A stretch of DNA of 12,788 bases from JBDTMC01 sp039934475 (GTDB lineage Bacteria; Acidobacteriota; Terriglobia; Bryobacterales; Bryobacteraceae): positions 1 to 12,788 of the forward strand of contig JBDTMC010000206.1 in assembly GCA_039934475.1 (NCBI GenBank), read 5' to 3'. The notes beneath the pieces were generated by a model. The model was given only the letters and a program-made list of their open reading frames with translations, searched no databases and was not told where the DNA came from. Position 1 is the stretch's first letter, and the number at the start of each line of letters is the position of its first letter. The translations under genes were made by a program, and so were the position numbers. Shown piece after piece: positions 1 to 6,946 of the stretch.

Positions 1-279
1 GGCCACTGTGAAGCGCGGGTTGAAGCTCATCGCCGGGTCTTGAAACAGCAACTGTACGGTGGGTGGACGGGGCGGCTTGCCTGCAACGAGTATTTCGCCT
101 GAGTCCGGACTCTCCAATCCCGCGATGCAGCGTGCCAGCGTTGTCTTGCCCGATCCGGACGGGCCAACCAGGGCGAGGGTCGCACGGGTGGCCAGGGTCA
201 GACTCACGTTGTCGAGTGCCCGCACGGAACCATACGCCTTCGAGACGCCGTTTACCGTAAGCAGCGTGTCAGGCCCCAT
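1..279 (-). CDS. ABC transporter ATP-binding protein, oligopeptide/nickel type, 3' end outside window
   Basis: This is the N-terminal 93 residues of an ABC ATPase that would power a peptide- or nickel-type importer at the inner face of the cytoplasmic membrane. The Walker A motif GPSGSGKTT lies at residues 39-47 and the Q-loop (LLFQDP, then SFNP) at 77-88. The QDPxxSFNP form is typical of the Dpp/Opp/Nik group, where it usually reads QDPxxSLNP. The ABC signature, Walker B and H-loop lie beyond the left edge. I chose the ATG at 279, which overlaps the end of the upstream ATPase gene by 11 bases. A purine-rich GGGAAGG about 8 bases before it can serve as ribosome binding site, so the two genes are probably translationally coupled. 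Two different ATPases side by side fit the DppD/DppF or NikD/NikE arrangement. Permease and binding-protein genes are not visible and may lie to the left. The substrate cannot be told. Confidence 0.88.
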   Translation of the reverse strand, partial: MGPDTLLTVNGVSKAYGSVRALDNVSLTLATRATLALVGPSGSGKTTLARCIAGLESPDSGEILVAGKPPRPPTVQLLFQDPAMSFNPRFTVA

Positions 280-964
280 CCATGCGACCTTCCCGCAGTG
301 CCAAGGTGCGTGAAGCGAAGCCCGCCAGCAAGCGCGGCTGGTGGGTGATGAACAGAAATGCCGTTTGCGTTTGCGCTTGCCACTCCCGCAGCAGGTCGAG
401 GATCCCTGCCTGAGTGGCGGTGTCCAGCGACGCCGTCGGCTCGTCCGCAATCACCAGCGCGGGATGACACACCAGCGCCTGGGCGATGACAACTCGCTGC
501 CGTTGCCCTCCACTTAGCTCATGCGGATACGCTTCGAAGGCTCGGGCGGGCAAGTTAACGTTCGAGAGCATCGTGCTCGCGACAGCTTGGCATTGCCGCC
601 AGCAGAACGCGTTATGCGCGCGCACGACTTCGGCCACTTGCCGGCCGCAGCGCAGAACCGGATTCAGGGCAGCTTTCGGCTCCTGCCAGATGATGGACAG
701 GCGACGCCCGCGAATGCGTTCCAAGTCCCGGTCGGCAGCGGTGAGCATGTTGGTCCCCTCAAAGAGGATGGAGCCTGACACCGATGTCCCTGAGGGCAGC
801 AGCCGTGATATCGCTAAAGCAAGCGTTGTCTTTCCACCGCCGGATTCACCAACTAATCCAACCACTTCGCCGGGACCGATGTGAAATTCAACACCGCTGA
901 TGGCGCGTGTTCCGCCCGGGTACCGAACGGTAAGATCATGCACTTCCAGCAGATGCGCTCCCAA
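269..964 (-). CDS. ABC transporter ATP-binding protein, DppD/NikD-like, short form
   Basis: A complete 231-residue nucleotide-binding subunit of an oligopeptide/nickel-type ABC importer. Visible motifs are Walker A GESGGGKTT (39-47), Q-loop IIWQEP with ALNP (91-102), signature LSGGQRQR (150-157), Walker B VIADEPTASLD (171-181) and H-loop His208. WQEP and LNP are characteristic of this group. DppD and OppD proteins usually run to about 320-330 residues with a C-terminal oligopeptide/dipeptide domain. This one stops just after the core, as shorter NikD-like proteins do. The start is probably TTG at 964: an in-frame TGA lies directly before it, and no ATG precedes Walker A. CTG or GTG codons a few residues in are alternatives. 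The gene is the first of its strand, diverges from the sugar transporter, and overlaps the next ATPase by 11 bases. Walker A has Gly where Ser is common (GESGSGKT), which should not abolish ATP binding. Confidence 0.9.
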   Translation of the reverse strand: MGAHLLEVHDLTVRYPGGTRAISGVEFHIGPGEVVGLVGESGGGKTTLALAISRLLPSGTSVSGSILFEGTNMLTAADRDLERIRGRRLSIIWQEPKAALNPVLRCGRQVAEVVRAHNAFCWRQCQAVASTMLSNVNLPARAFEAYPHELSGGQRQRVVIAQALVCHPALVIADEPTASLDTATQAGILDLLREWQAQTQTAFLFITHQPRLLAGFASRTLALREGRMDGA

Positions 965-1001
965 TCAACGATCAGTGTACCCCGGCATGCGAAGCTCAAT
1001 C

Positions 1002-1023
1002 GCTGATAGAATCCCTAATCAGC
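1002..1023. promoter_or_regulatory. Dyad and candidate -10 element before the sugar transporter gene
   Basis: The 65-base gap between the divergent ATPase and transporter genes holds a perfect six-base inverted repeat, GCTGAT at 1002-1007 and ATCAGC at 1018-1023, around a ten-base centre. A TAGAAT hexamer at 1007-1012 differs from the sigma-70 -10 consensus by one base, but I see no good -35 box at the usual distance. A further ATCAG occurs at 971-975. The dyad could be an operator for a local regulator or a small hairpin in the leader. No clear Shine-Dalgarno sequence precedes the ATG at 1030. The assignment is inference. Confidence 0.3.
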
Positions 1024-1029
1024 ACCAAA

Positions 1030-2451
1030 ATGAGTTCACAAAAGAAAAGCATCTTTGTGGCCCCCGACGGCCAGAACCTGTTGATGACGTTCATCCTTGT
1101 CAGTTCTCTCTTCCTTTTGTGGGGTTTCTGCAATGGAATGATCGACGGCATGGACAAGCTTTTTCAGGTCGAGTTGAAGCTGAGCAAGTCTCAGTCGGCC
1201 TCGGTGCAGTTCGCACACTACCTGGGCTATTTTCTAATGTCTGTGCCTGCCGGCTGGCTAGCCAGCAAGCTCGGTTATAAGGGCGGCATTATTGTTGGAT
1301 TGCTAATTGTCGCCCTCGGCGGGTTCTGGTTTATTCCGGCGACGCGTATTAGTGCCATGGTACACACCGGCGCGGTATCGGCAAATATGGCTTTTGTGGC
1401 TTTCCTGACGGGCGTTTGTGTAATTGCCACAGGTTTGACGTTTCTGGAGACAATCGCTAACCCGTACACCACCGTCCTCGGCGATCAGCAATACGCTGCT
1501 ACGCGGATTAATCTGGCACAATCCTGCAACGGGGTGGGTTGGATACTTGGTCCAGCTGTCGGCAGCATGTTCTTTTATGGCAAGGATGCCGCCGGGCAGA
1601 GCACAGGCAGTGAGACGCTCTATATTCCTTATGTTGGGGTGGCCGTGACGGTGATCGTGTTGGCTGTGGTGTTCTTCTTCTCGAAGATCCCCGACATTAA
1701 AACGACGGATGACTACCACCTGGACGACTCCATGCCTGGTGTCTCGCACTCGATCTGGAAGCACCCGCATTTCGTTCTCGCTGTAGTGGCGCAGTTCCTC
1801 TACGTGGCCGCACAGGCCGGGATTTTCAGCTTCTTCATCAACTACATGACCGAGGAATTACCAGCGATCCCGAGTTCCTGGGAATCGAGTCTGGATAGTA
1901 TTGGGGCCAATGCCGGTTTTCTGCAAAATTGGCTGCGTGGCTGGTTTGAGACTAACCCGCACGGTGTGCTGGCGATGAGCAATAAGGGCGCTGCGAACTT
2001 GGCTTCGCTAGGCTCCATCTGCTTCCTGATCGGTCGTTTCAGCGGCGCGGGAATTTTACGGAAGTACTCCGCTCACAAGGTGCTTGGGCTGTATGCGGTG
2101 GCCAACGTCGTGGTGACCATCCTGGTGTTCCTGAAACTCGGATGGATCTCCGCGTTCTGCGTCTTCCTCAGCTACTTCTTCATGTCGATCATGTTCCCGA
2201 CCATCTTTGCCTTAGGCATCTACGGTTTGGGCGCACGGGCGAAGAAGGCCTCCGCCTTCATCGTGATGGCGATCATGGGCGGCGCGCTGCTGCCGAAGCT
2301 GATGGGATGGGTGGCCGACGAGTGGGACATGTCGCGAGGCTTCATCGTGCCCGCGGTTTGCTTCGCTTTCGTGGCCTTCTATGGCTTCAACTGGTCGAAA
2401 TTCAGCAAGGCTGATTCTCTCACCGGCGTCCGGACCATGGCCGGCCACTAA
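1030..2451 (+). CDS. FucP-like sugar:proton symporter (MFS, FHS family)
   Basis: A 473-residue inner-membrane transporter of the major facilitator superfamily, FHS group (the L-fucose, glucose/galactose and N-acetylglucosamine permeases). Hydrophobic segments occur throughout, the first at about residues 18-38 with the family-like LWGFCNGMID. Other family marks are ANPYTTVLGD (143-152), followed by TRINLAQSCNGVGWILGPAVG-type sequence, GRFSG near 335, and the SIMFPTIFALGIYGLG and GGALLPKLMGWVAD segments near the C-terminus. FucP members are about 430-440 residues. The extra length is partly a soluble insertion at about residues 276-322, rich in Trp, Ser and Asn, between two C-terminal-half helices. 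The substrate is probably a hexose, deoxyhexose or amino sugar, taken up with protons; the sequence does not settle which. It stands alone, diverging from the ABC ATPases across a 65-base gap. The ATG at 1030 is the only sensible start, although its ribosome binding site is poor. Confidence 0.9.
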   Translation: MSSQKKSIFVAPDGQNLLMTFILVSSLFLLWGFCNGMIDGMDKLFQVELKLSKSQSASVQFAHYLGYFLMSVPAGWLASKLGYKGGIIVGLLIVALGGFWFIPATRISAMVHTGAVSANMAFVAFLTGVCVIATGLTFLETIANPYTTVLGDQQYAATRINLAQSCNGVGWILGPAVGSMFFYGKDAAGQSTGSETLYIPYVGVAVTVIVLAVVFFFSKIPDIKTTDDYHLDDSMPGVSHSIWKHPHFVLAVVAQFLYVAAQAGIFSFFINYMTEELPAIPSSWESSLDSIGANAGFLQNWLRGWFETNPHGVLAMSNKGAANLASLGSICFLIGRFSGAGILRKYSAHKVLGLYAVANVVVTILVFLKLGWISAFCVFLSYFFMSIMFPTIFALGIYGLGARAKKASAFIVMAIMGGALLPKLMGWVADEWDMSRGFIVPAVCFAFVAFYGFNWSKFSKADSLTGVRTMAGH

Positions 2452-2459
2452 GGGTCAAA

Positions 2460-2498
2460 CTCCGCAAAAGAAAATTACGCGGAGAGTATATTTTCGAT
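2460..2498 (+). terminator. Weak hairpin after the sugar transporter gene
   Basis: CTCCGC at 2460-2465 pairs perfectly with GCGGAG at 2479-2484 across a 13-base A-rich loop, and an AT-rich stretch (AGTATATTTTCGATTTT) follows. It lies about eight bases after the transporter stop codon. The stem is short, the loop large and the T tract interrupted, so this is at best a weak terminator; it could instead belong to the leader of the downstream operon. The rest of the 120-base gap (2452-2571) shows no recognisable riboswitch and no strong promoter by eye. Confidence 0.25.
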
Positions 2499-2559
2499 TT
2501 TCGACGATACCCTTCCTCAGCACGAGGGCTTGCTGCGCACGCCGTAGGCCTCAATTTCT

Positions 2560-2565
2560 GGAGGG
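2560..2565 (+). promoter_or_regulatory. Ribosome binding site fixing a GTG start
   Basis: GGAGGG sits six bases before the GTG at 2572. This strong Shine-Dalgarno match decides the non-ATG start of the iron-sulfur subunit and marks the first gene of the molybdenum hydroxylase operon. The next gene has an equally good GGAGGA at 3021-3026, before its ATG at 3031. Confidence 0.75.
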
Positions 2566-2571
2566 ACAATC

Positions 2572-3018
2572 GTGGTCACATTAAACGTCAACGGACAGGC
2601 GTATCAAGTCAACGCGGATCTGGGTACACCCCTGTTATGGGTCCTGCGCGACATCATCGGGCTAACTGGAACTAAGTATGGGTGCGGCATAGAAGTCTGC
2701 GGCGCCTGCACGGTACTAGTGAACGGAGAAGCCGAGAGATCGTGCGACATGGATTTGAGCGAAGCGGTGGGACGCAAGATCACCACCGTTGAAGGGCTGT
2801 CTACCGACAACAGCCATCCGTTGCAGAAGGCATGGATCGCGCAACAGGTTCCACAGTGCGGCTACTGTCAAAGCGGCATGCTGATGGCATGCGCCTCGAT
2901 GATGAAGTCGAACCCGAATCCAACCGACGCAGAAATCAATGCTGAGATCAATAACATCTGCGTCTGCGGCACCTATCAACGCATTCGGGCCGGCATTCAC
3001 ACGGCGGCGAAGCTCTAA
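2572..3018 (+). CDS. [2Fe-2S] small subunit of a molybdenum hydroxylase (IorA/CoxS-like)
   Basis: A 148-residue electron-transfer subunit of the xanthine oxidase family, most like the small subunit of isoquinoline 1-oxidoreductase-type enzymes. All eight expected cysteines are present. The plant-ferredoxin-type cluster is bound by Cys38, Cys43, Cys46 and Cys58 (CGIEVCGAC, then C). The second cluster is bound by Cys96 and Cys99 (QCGYC) and Cys130 and Cys132 (CVC in NNICVCGTYQRIR). The length is normal for the family. There is no signal peptide, so if the complex works outside the cytoplasm this subunit must be carried out folded with its partner's Tat signal. The GTG start is supported by the strong ribosome binding site. 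It is followed after 12 bases by the large subunit gene. No FAD-binding medium subunit gene is present, as expected for the two-subunit IorAB type. Confidence 0.94.
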   Translation: MVTLNVNGQAYQVNADLGTPLLWVLRDIIGLTGTKYGCGIEVCGACTVLVNGEAERSCDMDLSEAVGRKITTVEGLSTDNSHPLQKAWIAQQVPQCGYCQSGMLMACASMMKSNPNPTDAEINAEINNICVCGTYQRIRAGIHTAAKL

Positions 3019-3030
3019 CCGGAGGACATC

Positions 3031-5184
3031 ATGACCATCGAGACACCAGTTCCTACTGCAGAGAAGACGCAAGTCAGCCGGCGCGGCGTGCTAGGCAGCG
3101 CCGGCGCGTTGATGATTGGCTTGGTAATGCCGGGACCCGCGCGACGCGAGATGATCGCCGCCGCGGCCGGCGTTTCCGCAAGCGTCAATGCCTGGGTTCA
3201 GATCGCATCGAATGAGACCGTCACGCTGTTCATCAGCTGCGCCGAGATGGGGCAGGGAATTATGACTGGCCTGGCGCAAATTCTGGCAGAAGACCTGATG
3301 GTGGATTGGACAAAGGTGCGGGTGGTCGCGGCTCCCACCGATGCGGTTTACAACAATCCTGCGTTCGGTATGCAGGCCACCGGCGGCAGTTCCGCTGTGG
3401 CCGGTTACTACACGCCTTTGCGGCAGTCTGGCGCCGCCGCTCGGGATATGTTGCTCGCGGCCGCCGCGCAGACGTGGGGTGTGACGCCTTCGCAGTGCAC
3501 GGTGAGCAATGGTGTAGTGACGCGAACCGGCACGACGCAGACGCTGACTTACGGGCAGCTTGCCGCGCTGGCGGCGACGATGCCGGTGCCCACCAATCCG
3601 GTGCTGACGCCCGACAACCTGTTGCGGCTAATCGGCAAGCCGATCAAGCGCGTCGATCTTCCACTGAAAGTGAACGGCAAAGCGGTCTATGGCATCGACG
3701 TGCGTGTGCCTGGAATGGTGTATGCCGCGATTAAACACCCCCCTGCCTACGGGGGCACAGTAGCATCGGTAGCCAGCAATCCCAACGTGGTCAATTTGGG
3801 CAACGCGGTTGCGGTGGTGGCGGACAACACCTGGAAAGCGATTCAGAGTGCGCGGTCGCTCTCTGTGCAGTGGACCATTCCTTCTGCGTCTAGTAGCATG
3901 ACCAGCGCCAGCATCCTCACGCAGGCACAACAGTTGATGACGTCGGGTCCCGCTTTGGTTGCCGAGACGGTTGGCGATGCGGCCGGCAATATGGGCCTGG
4001 CCACAAAGAAACTGGATGTTACCTACCAGTTCCCCTTCCTGGCCCATGCGTGCATGGAACCGTTGAACTGCACTGTGGACCTGAAAACGGATAGCTGCAC
4101 GGTGTGGGCGCCGACTCAGGCGCAAACTCTGGTGCAATCCACCGCTTCCACAATCACCGGACTGCCAATCAGCGCGATTACTGTAAAACCGACCTTTCTG
4201 GGCGGCGGGCTTGGCCGTAAGTTCGAACTTGACTTCATCACACAAGCACTGCAAATTGCCGTTGCCATCAAAAAGCCGGTGAAGCTGACGTGGTCACGCG
4301 AAGAGGATTTTTCCAACGACTGGTACAGGCCGTTCGCGCTGGTGCGTGTTCAGGCCGGACTGGATGCTAATAACAACGTCGTGAGTTGGATTTACCGCAA
4401 TGTGTCGGAGTCGATTCTGGCGCAGCACGGCTACATCGACCATGGTGTTGAGGACAGCCAGGCGACGGAAGGCGCAACGGGCCTGTCGTACAACTTCATG
4501 TCGCGCCTGGTGGACTGGGTGGAGCATCCGGCCACGGTTCCGGTCGGCTTCTGGCGGTCGGTAGGGAACTCGATCAATGCCTACGCGGTGGAGTCGGCTA
4601 TCGATGAATTGGCCCTTTTGGCCGGCATCGATCCGCTGGCGTTGCGGCAGCAGTTGCTGGTGAACGATCCACGCTCTCTGGCTGTAGTGAATGCCGCGGC
4701 GCAGATGGCGAATTGGGGCACCCCGCCGGCATCGGGCCACGCCCGCGGAATCGCCTTCTGTAACTCCTTCGGCACGCTGGTCTGTCACGTCGTTGACGTC
4801 TCAAATCCATCGAAGTACTCGGTGCGAGTAAATAACGTGTGGACGGCGGTGGATTGCGGACGCGCCATTAACCCGAACCAGGTGGAGGCGCAAATTCAGG
4901 GTGGCATCATTCACGGCATGACCGGCGCTTTGTGGGGCCAAATCCCCATCAACAAAGGCATGTCGACGGTGAAGAATTTCAGCAACTACCGAATGGCTCG
5001 CATGTCCGATATGCCGAAGGTGCAGGTGCAGATCATCAACAGCGGCCAGCCCATCGGCGGCATGGGAGAACCCGGCGTCCCACCAATCGGCCCGGCTATC
5101 GCCGCCGCTTACTACCGGCTAACGGGAACTCGCGTACGGAACCTTCCGTTCTTCCCGGGCGCTCCTGGTGGCGGGGATTCCTAG
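3031..5184 (+). CDS. Tat-exported molybdopterin-binding large subunit (IorB-like aldehyde/N-heterocycle hydroxylase)
   Basis: A 717-residue catalytic subunit of the xanthine oxidase family, which hydroxylates an aldehyde or nitrogen heterocycle using water-derived oxygen at a molybdenum centre. A Tat-type leader has Arg17-Arg18 in SRRGVLG followed by a hydrophobic stretch to about residue 36, so export to the periplasm is likely. Cofactor motifs in order are EMGQG (72-76), GGGLGRKF (391-398) and, near the end, GGMGEPGVPP. In that last motif Glu680 matches the conserved catalytic base (GEPG). The single-chain layout with a partly duplicated fold fits IorB rather than CoxL or XdhB, and the length is normal. 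In this family electrons pass through the [2Fe-2S] subunit to an acceptor, often a cytochrome c, but no cytochrome gene is adjacent. The two downstream genes serve its cofactor. The substrate is not predictable: most bacterial paralogues carrying the isoquinoline name are not tested on it. Confidence 0.92.
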   Translation: MTIETPVPTAEKTQVSRRGVLGSAGALMIGLVMPGPARREMIAAAAGVSASVNAWVQIASNETVTLFISCAEMGQGIMTGLAQILAEDLMVDWTKVRVVAAPTDAVYNNPAFGMQATGGSSAVAGYYTPLRQSGAAARDMLLAAAAQTWGVTPSQCTVSNGVVTRTGTTQTLTYGQLAALAATMPVPTNPVLTPDNLLRLIGKPIKRVDLPLKVNGKAVYGIDVRVPGMVYAAIKHPPAYGGTVASVASNPNVVNLGNAVAVVADNTWKAIQSARSLSVQWTIPSASSSMTSASILTQAQQLMTSGPALVAETVGDAAGNMGLATKKLDVTYQFPFLAHACMEPLNCTVDLKTDSCTVWAPTQAQTLVQSTASTITGLPISAITVKPTFLGGGLGRKFELDFITQALQIAVAIKKPVKLTWSREEDFSNDWYRPFALVRVQAGLDANNNVVSWIYRNVSESILAQHGYIDHGVEDSQATEGATGLSYNFMSRLVDWVEHPATVPVGFWRSVGNSINAYAVESAIDELALLAGIDPLALRQQLLVNDPRSLAVVNAAAQMANWGTPPASGHARGIAFCNSFGTLVCHVVDVSNPSKYSVRVNNVWTAVDCGRAINPNQVEAQIQGGIIHGMTGALWGQIPINKGMSTVKNFSNYRMARMSDMPKVQVQIINSGQPIGGMGEPGVPPIGPAIAAAYYRLTGTRVRNLPFFPGAPGGGDS

Positions 5185-5185
5185 G

Positions 5186-6352
5186 ATGAACGAACTGCAT
5201 GCGATTCTCGACGCCTGGCGGGAGGTGGACGCCTCTAGTGAAGACGCCGTTCTCGCTACCGTCATGCATGTCCAGGGCAGCGCCTATCGCCGCCCTGGCG
5301 CTCGCATGCTGATTCTGCCGGACGGCCGCCGCATTGGATCCATCAGCGGCGGCTGTCTGGAAAGCGATTTGGCCGGAAAGTGCTGGTGGATGACGGAGTC
5401 GGGTGAACCAACCGTGCGTGTCTACGACACAACGTCGGATGACGACGCGGTCTGGGAATTCGGTTTGGGCTGCAACGGGGTTGTTCATGTGATGTTGGAA
5501 CGGACGTCGGCGGCCGCATCGCGGCAGACATTCCGCTTCTTGACGGAATGGCGCGAGTCAGGGGGAAATGCCGCGATGGCAACCGCTCTTCGAGCATCGG
5601 AAGAAACCGGCGTAAGAGCCGGCGACCGTTTGTTCATCGGCGCCGACGGCGTTTGCGGCGGCAATCTGCGCGGCAGCGCCTGGGAGCGCGAACTGCTGTT
5701 CCATGTCCGCGCGGCGCAACGCGTGGGCCGGAACCGGCTGGTCCATATGGGCGATGTGGAAGCATTTGTAGAATGCCTGGCGCGGCCGATGTCACTGGTG
5801 ATTTTCGGAGCTGGTCACGATGCTGTCCCAGTAGCCGCGATCGCCAAGCAGATGGGCTGGCACGTGACTGTGGCGGACGGGCGGCCTGCGTATGCGAAGG
5901 CGTCACGCTTTCCCGGCGTCGACCGTGTCGTGGTGATGTCTTCGCGCAATCTGCTGGCGGATATTGAAATCGGACCAGAGACCGCCGTCGTCATGATGAC
6001 GCATAACTATCCGCAGGATGCGCGGTTGCTACCGTTGATTCTGCCCAAACGGCCGTGGTATCTGGGTCTGCTGGGACCGAAGAAGCGGACGACGCGATTG
6101 TTCGACGAAATCGACGAAGATCTGGAGGCGGCGGATGTACATGCTCCTGTGGGTCTGGACATCGGCGCGGATACTCCTGAGGGAATCGCCGTGTCGATTG
6201 TCGCCGAGATCAGAGCGGCGCTGGCAGGGCGCTCAGGCGGTATGCTCCGCTCTCGATCTGGTTCCATTCATCCAGCGGCGGACGAAGTGGGACAGCGATC
6301 GCGTGCTATGGAGCCGGTAGGCGAATTAGTGGCGTGCTCAATTGAAAGGTAA
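5186..6352 (+). CDS. XdhC/CoxI-family molybdenum cofactor insertion factor
   Basis: A 388-residue cytoplasmic accessory protein. XdhC-family proteins bind molybdenum cofactor, help its terminal sulfuration and hand it to apo-hydroxylase before folding or export. The N-terminal XdhC_CoxI domain shows GSAYRRPGARMLI, GSISGGCLESDL (Cys57) and GLGCNG (Cys96). The C-terminal Rossmann-like domain begins at about residue 203 with IFGAGHD (208-212) and continues with THNYPQDARLLPLIL, YLGLLGPKKRT and GLDIGADTPEGIA, all typical of the family. The start is taken as ATG at 5186, one base after the large-subunit stop, with GGCGGGGA upstream as a possible ribosome binding site. A GTG at 5168 would add six residues and overlap the preceding gene. 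The last 30 or so residues, after GRSGG, look unconserved. The position between the large subunit and mocA implies dedicated maturation of this hydroxylase. Confidence 0.92.
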   Translation: MNELHAILDAWREVDASSEDAVLATVMHVQGSAYRRPGARMLILPDGRRIGSISGGCLESDLAGKCWWMTESGEPTVRVYDTTSDDDAVWEFGLGCNGVVHVMLERTSAAASRQTFRFLTEWRESGGNAAMATALRASEETGVRAGDRLFIGADGVCGGNLRGSAWERELLFHVRAAQRVGRNRLVHMGDVEAFVECLARPMSLVIFGAGHDAVPVAAIAKQMGWHVTVADGRPAYAKASRFPGVDRVVVMSSRNLLADIEIGPETAVVMMTHNYPQDARLLPLILPKRPWYLGLLGPKKRTTRLFDEIDEDLEAADVHAPVGLDIGADTPEGIAVSIVAEIRAALAGRSGGMLRSRSGSIHPAADEVGQRSRAMEPVGELVACSIER

Positions 6353-6355
6353 CCA

Positions 6356-6946
6356 ATGACGGCACTGGTTATGCTCGCGGCGGGCGGCTCCACACGAATG
6401 GGATCGCCTAAACAGTTGTTACCGTATCGCGGCCGGCCCTTATTGCGGCACGCAGTCGAGACGGCGCTGGCAACCCAGTGCCGGCCGGTGATTGTTGTGT
6501 TGGGATCTCGCGCGGAGGAGGTGGGCGCGGTGCTCTGCGGACTCGACGTTCAGACTGTAACGAACGCGGGCTGGGAGGAAGGCATGGGCACGTCCATTCA
6601 GGTGGGAGTGCAGGCAGCACAGGATAGTGGCGCCGATGGCCTTATCCTGTCTTTAGCAGATCAGCCGCTGGTCACGGCCGAACTTTTGGACTGCCTGATT
6701 CAAACCCACCAACAGACGGGGCGGCCGATTGTCTCCTCCTCCTACGCCGGGACCGTAGGGGTGCCGGTGTACTTCGCGCAGCAGTTCTTTGCGCCCTTGA
6801 TGGCACTGAAGCGGCAACAGGGTTGCAAGGGTTTGATTCTGAGCAATGAAAAGTGCGCGGTGCACTTACCATGTCCCGAAGCGGAAGTGGATGTGGATAC
6901 TCCGGAAGACTTCGCGGCTATGGCGACAGAGCGGCCTGCATCATAG
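6356..6946 (+). CDS. mocA: Molybdenum cofactor cytidylyltransferase (MocA-like)
   Basis: A 196-residue nucleotidyltransferase that transfers CMP from CTP to Mo-molybdopterin, making the MCD cofactor used by bacterial xanthine oxidase-family enzymes such as its operon partner. The N-terminal nucleotide-binding motif LAAGGSTRMGSPKQLLP is at residues 7-23, GMGTS at 76-80, the metal-binding ADQP at 101-104, and VDTPEDF near 180-186. DQP and the overall length point to MocA rather than the GTP-using MobA, although specificity cannot be proved by eye. AAAGG at 6345-6349, overlapping the xdhC end, is a good ribosome binding site, and only three bases separate the stop and start codons. This is the last gene of the operon. 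Its final 29 bases overlap tail to tail with the UxuA-like gene on the other strand. Confidence 0.9.
   Translation: MTALVMLAAGGSTRMGSPKQLLPYRGRPLLRHAVETALATQCRPVIVVLGSRAEEVGAVLCGLDVQTVTNAGWEEGMGTSIQVGVQAAQDSGADGLILSLADQPLVTAELLDCLIQTHQQTGRPIVSSSYAGTVGVPVYFAQQFFAPLMALKRQQGCKGLILSNEKCAVHLPCPEAEVDVDTPEDFAAMATERPAS

Noticed and set aside
486..884. 132-codon open frame on the plus strand across the ABC ATPase gene
   Set aside because: It is a shadow of the minus-strand ATPase, whose Walker A, signature and Walker B motifs are all intact.
2452..2571. Possible molybdenum-cofactor riboswitch before the hydroxylase operon
   Set aside because: The 120-base leader has only one short hairpin and none of the multi-stem structure expected of a Moco-type element. 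A covariance-model search would settle it.
3628..4254. 208-codon open frame on the minus strand inside the molybdenum large subunit gene
   Set aside because: It lies fully antisense to a well-supported gene and its product has no recognisable motif. GC-rich coding DNA often leaves such open antisense frames.
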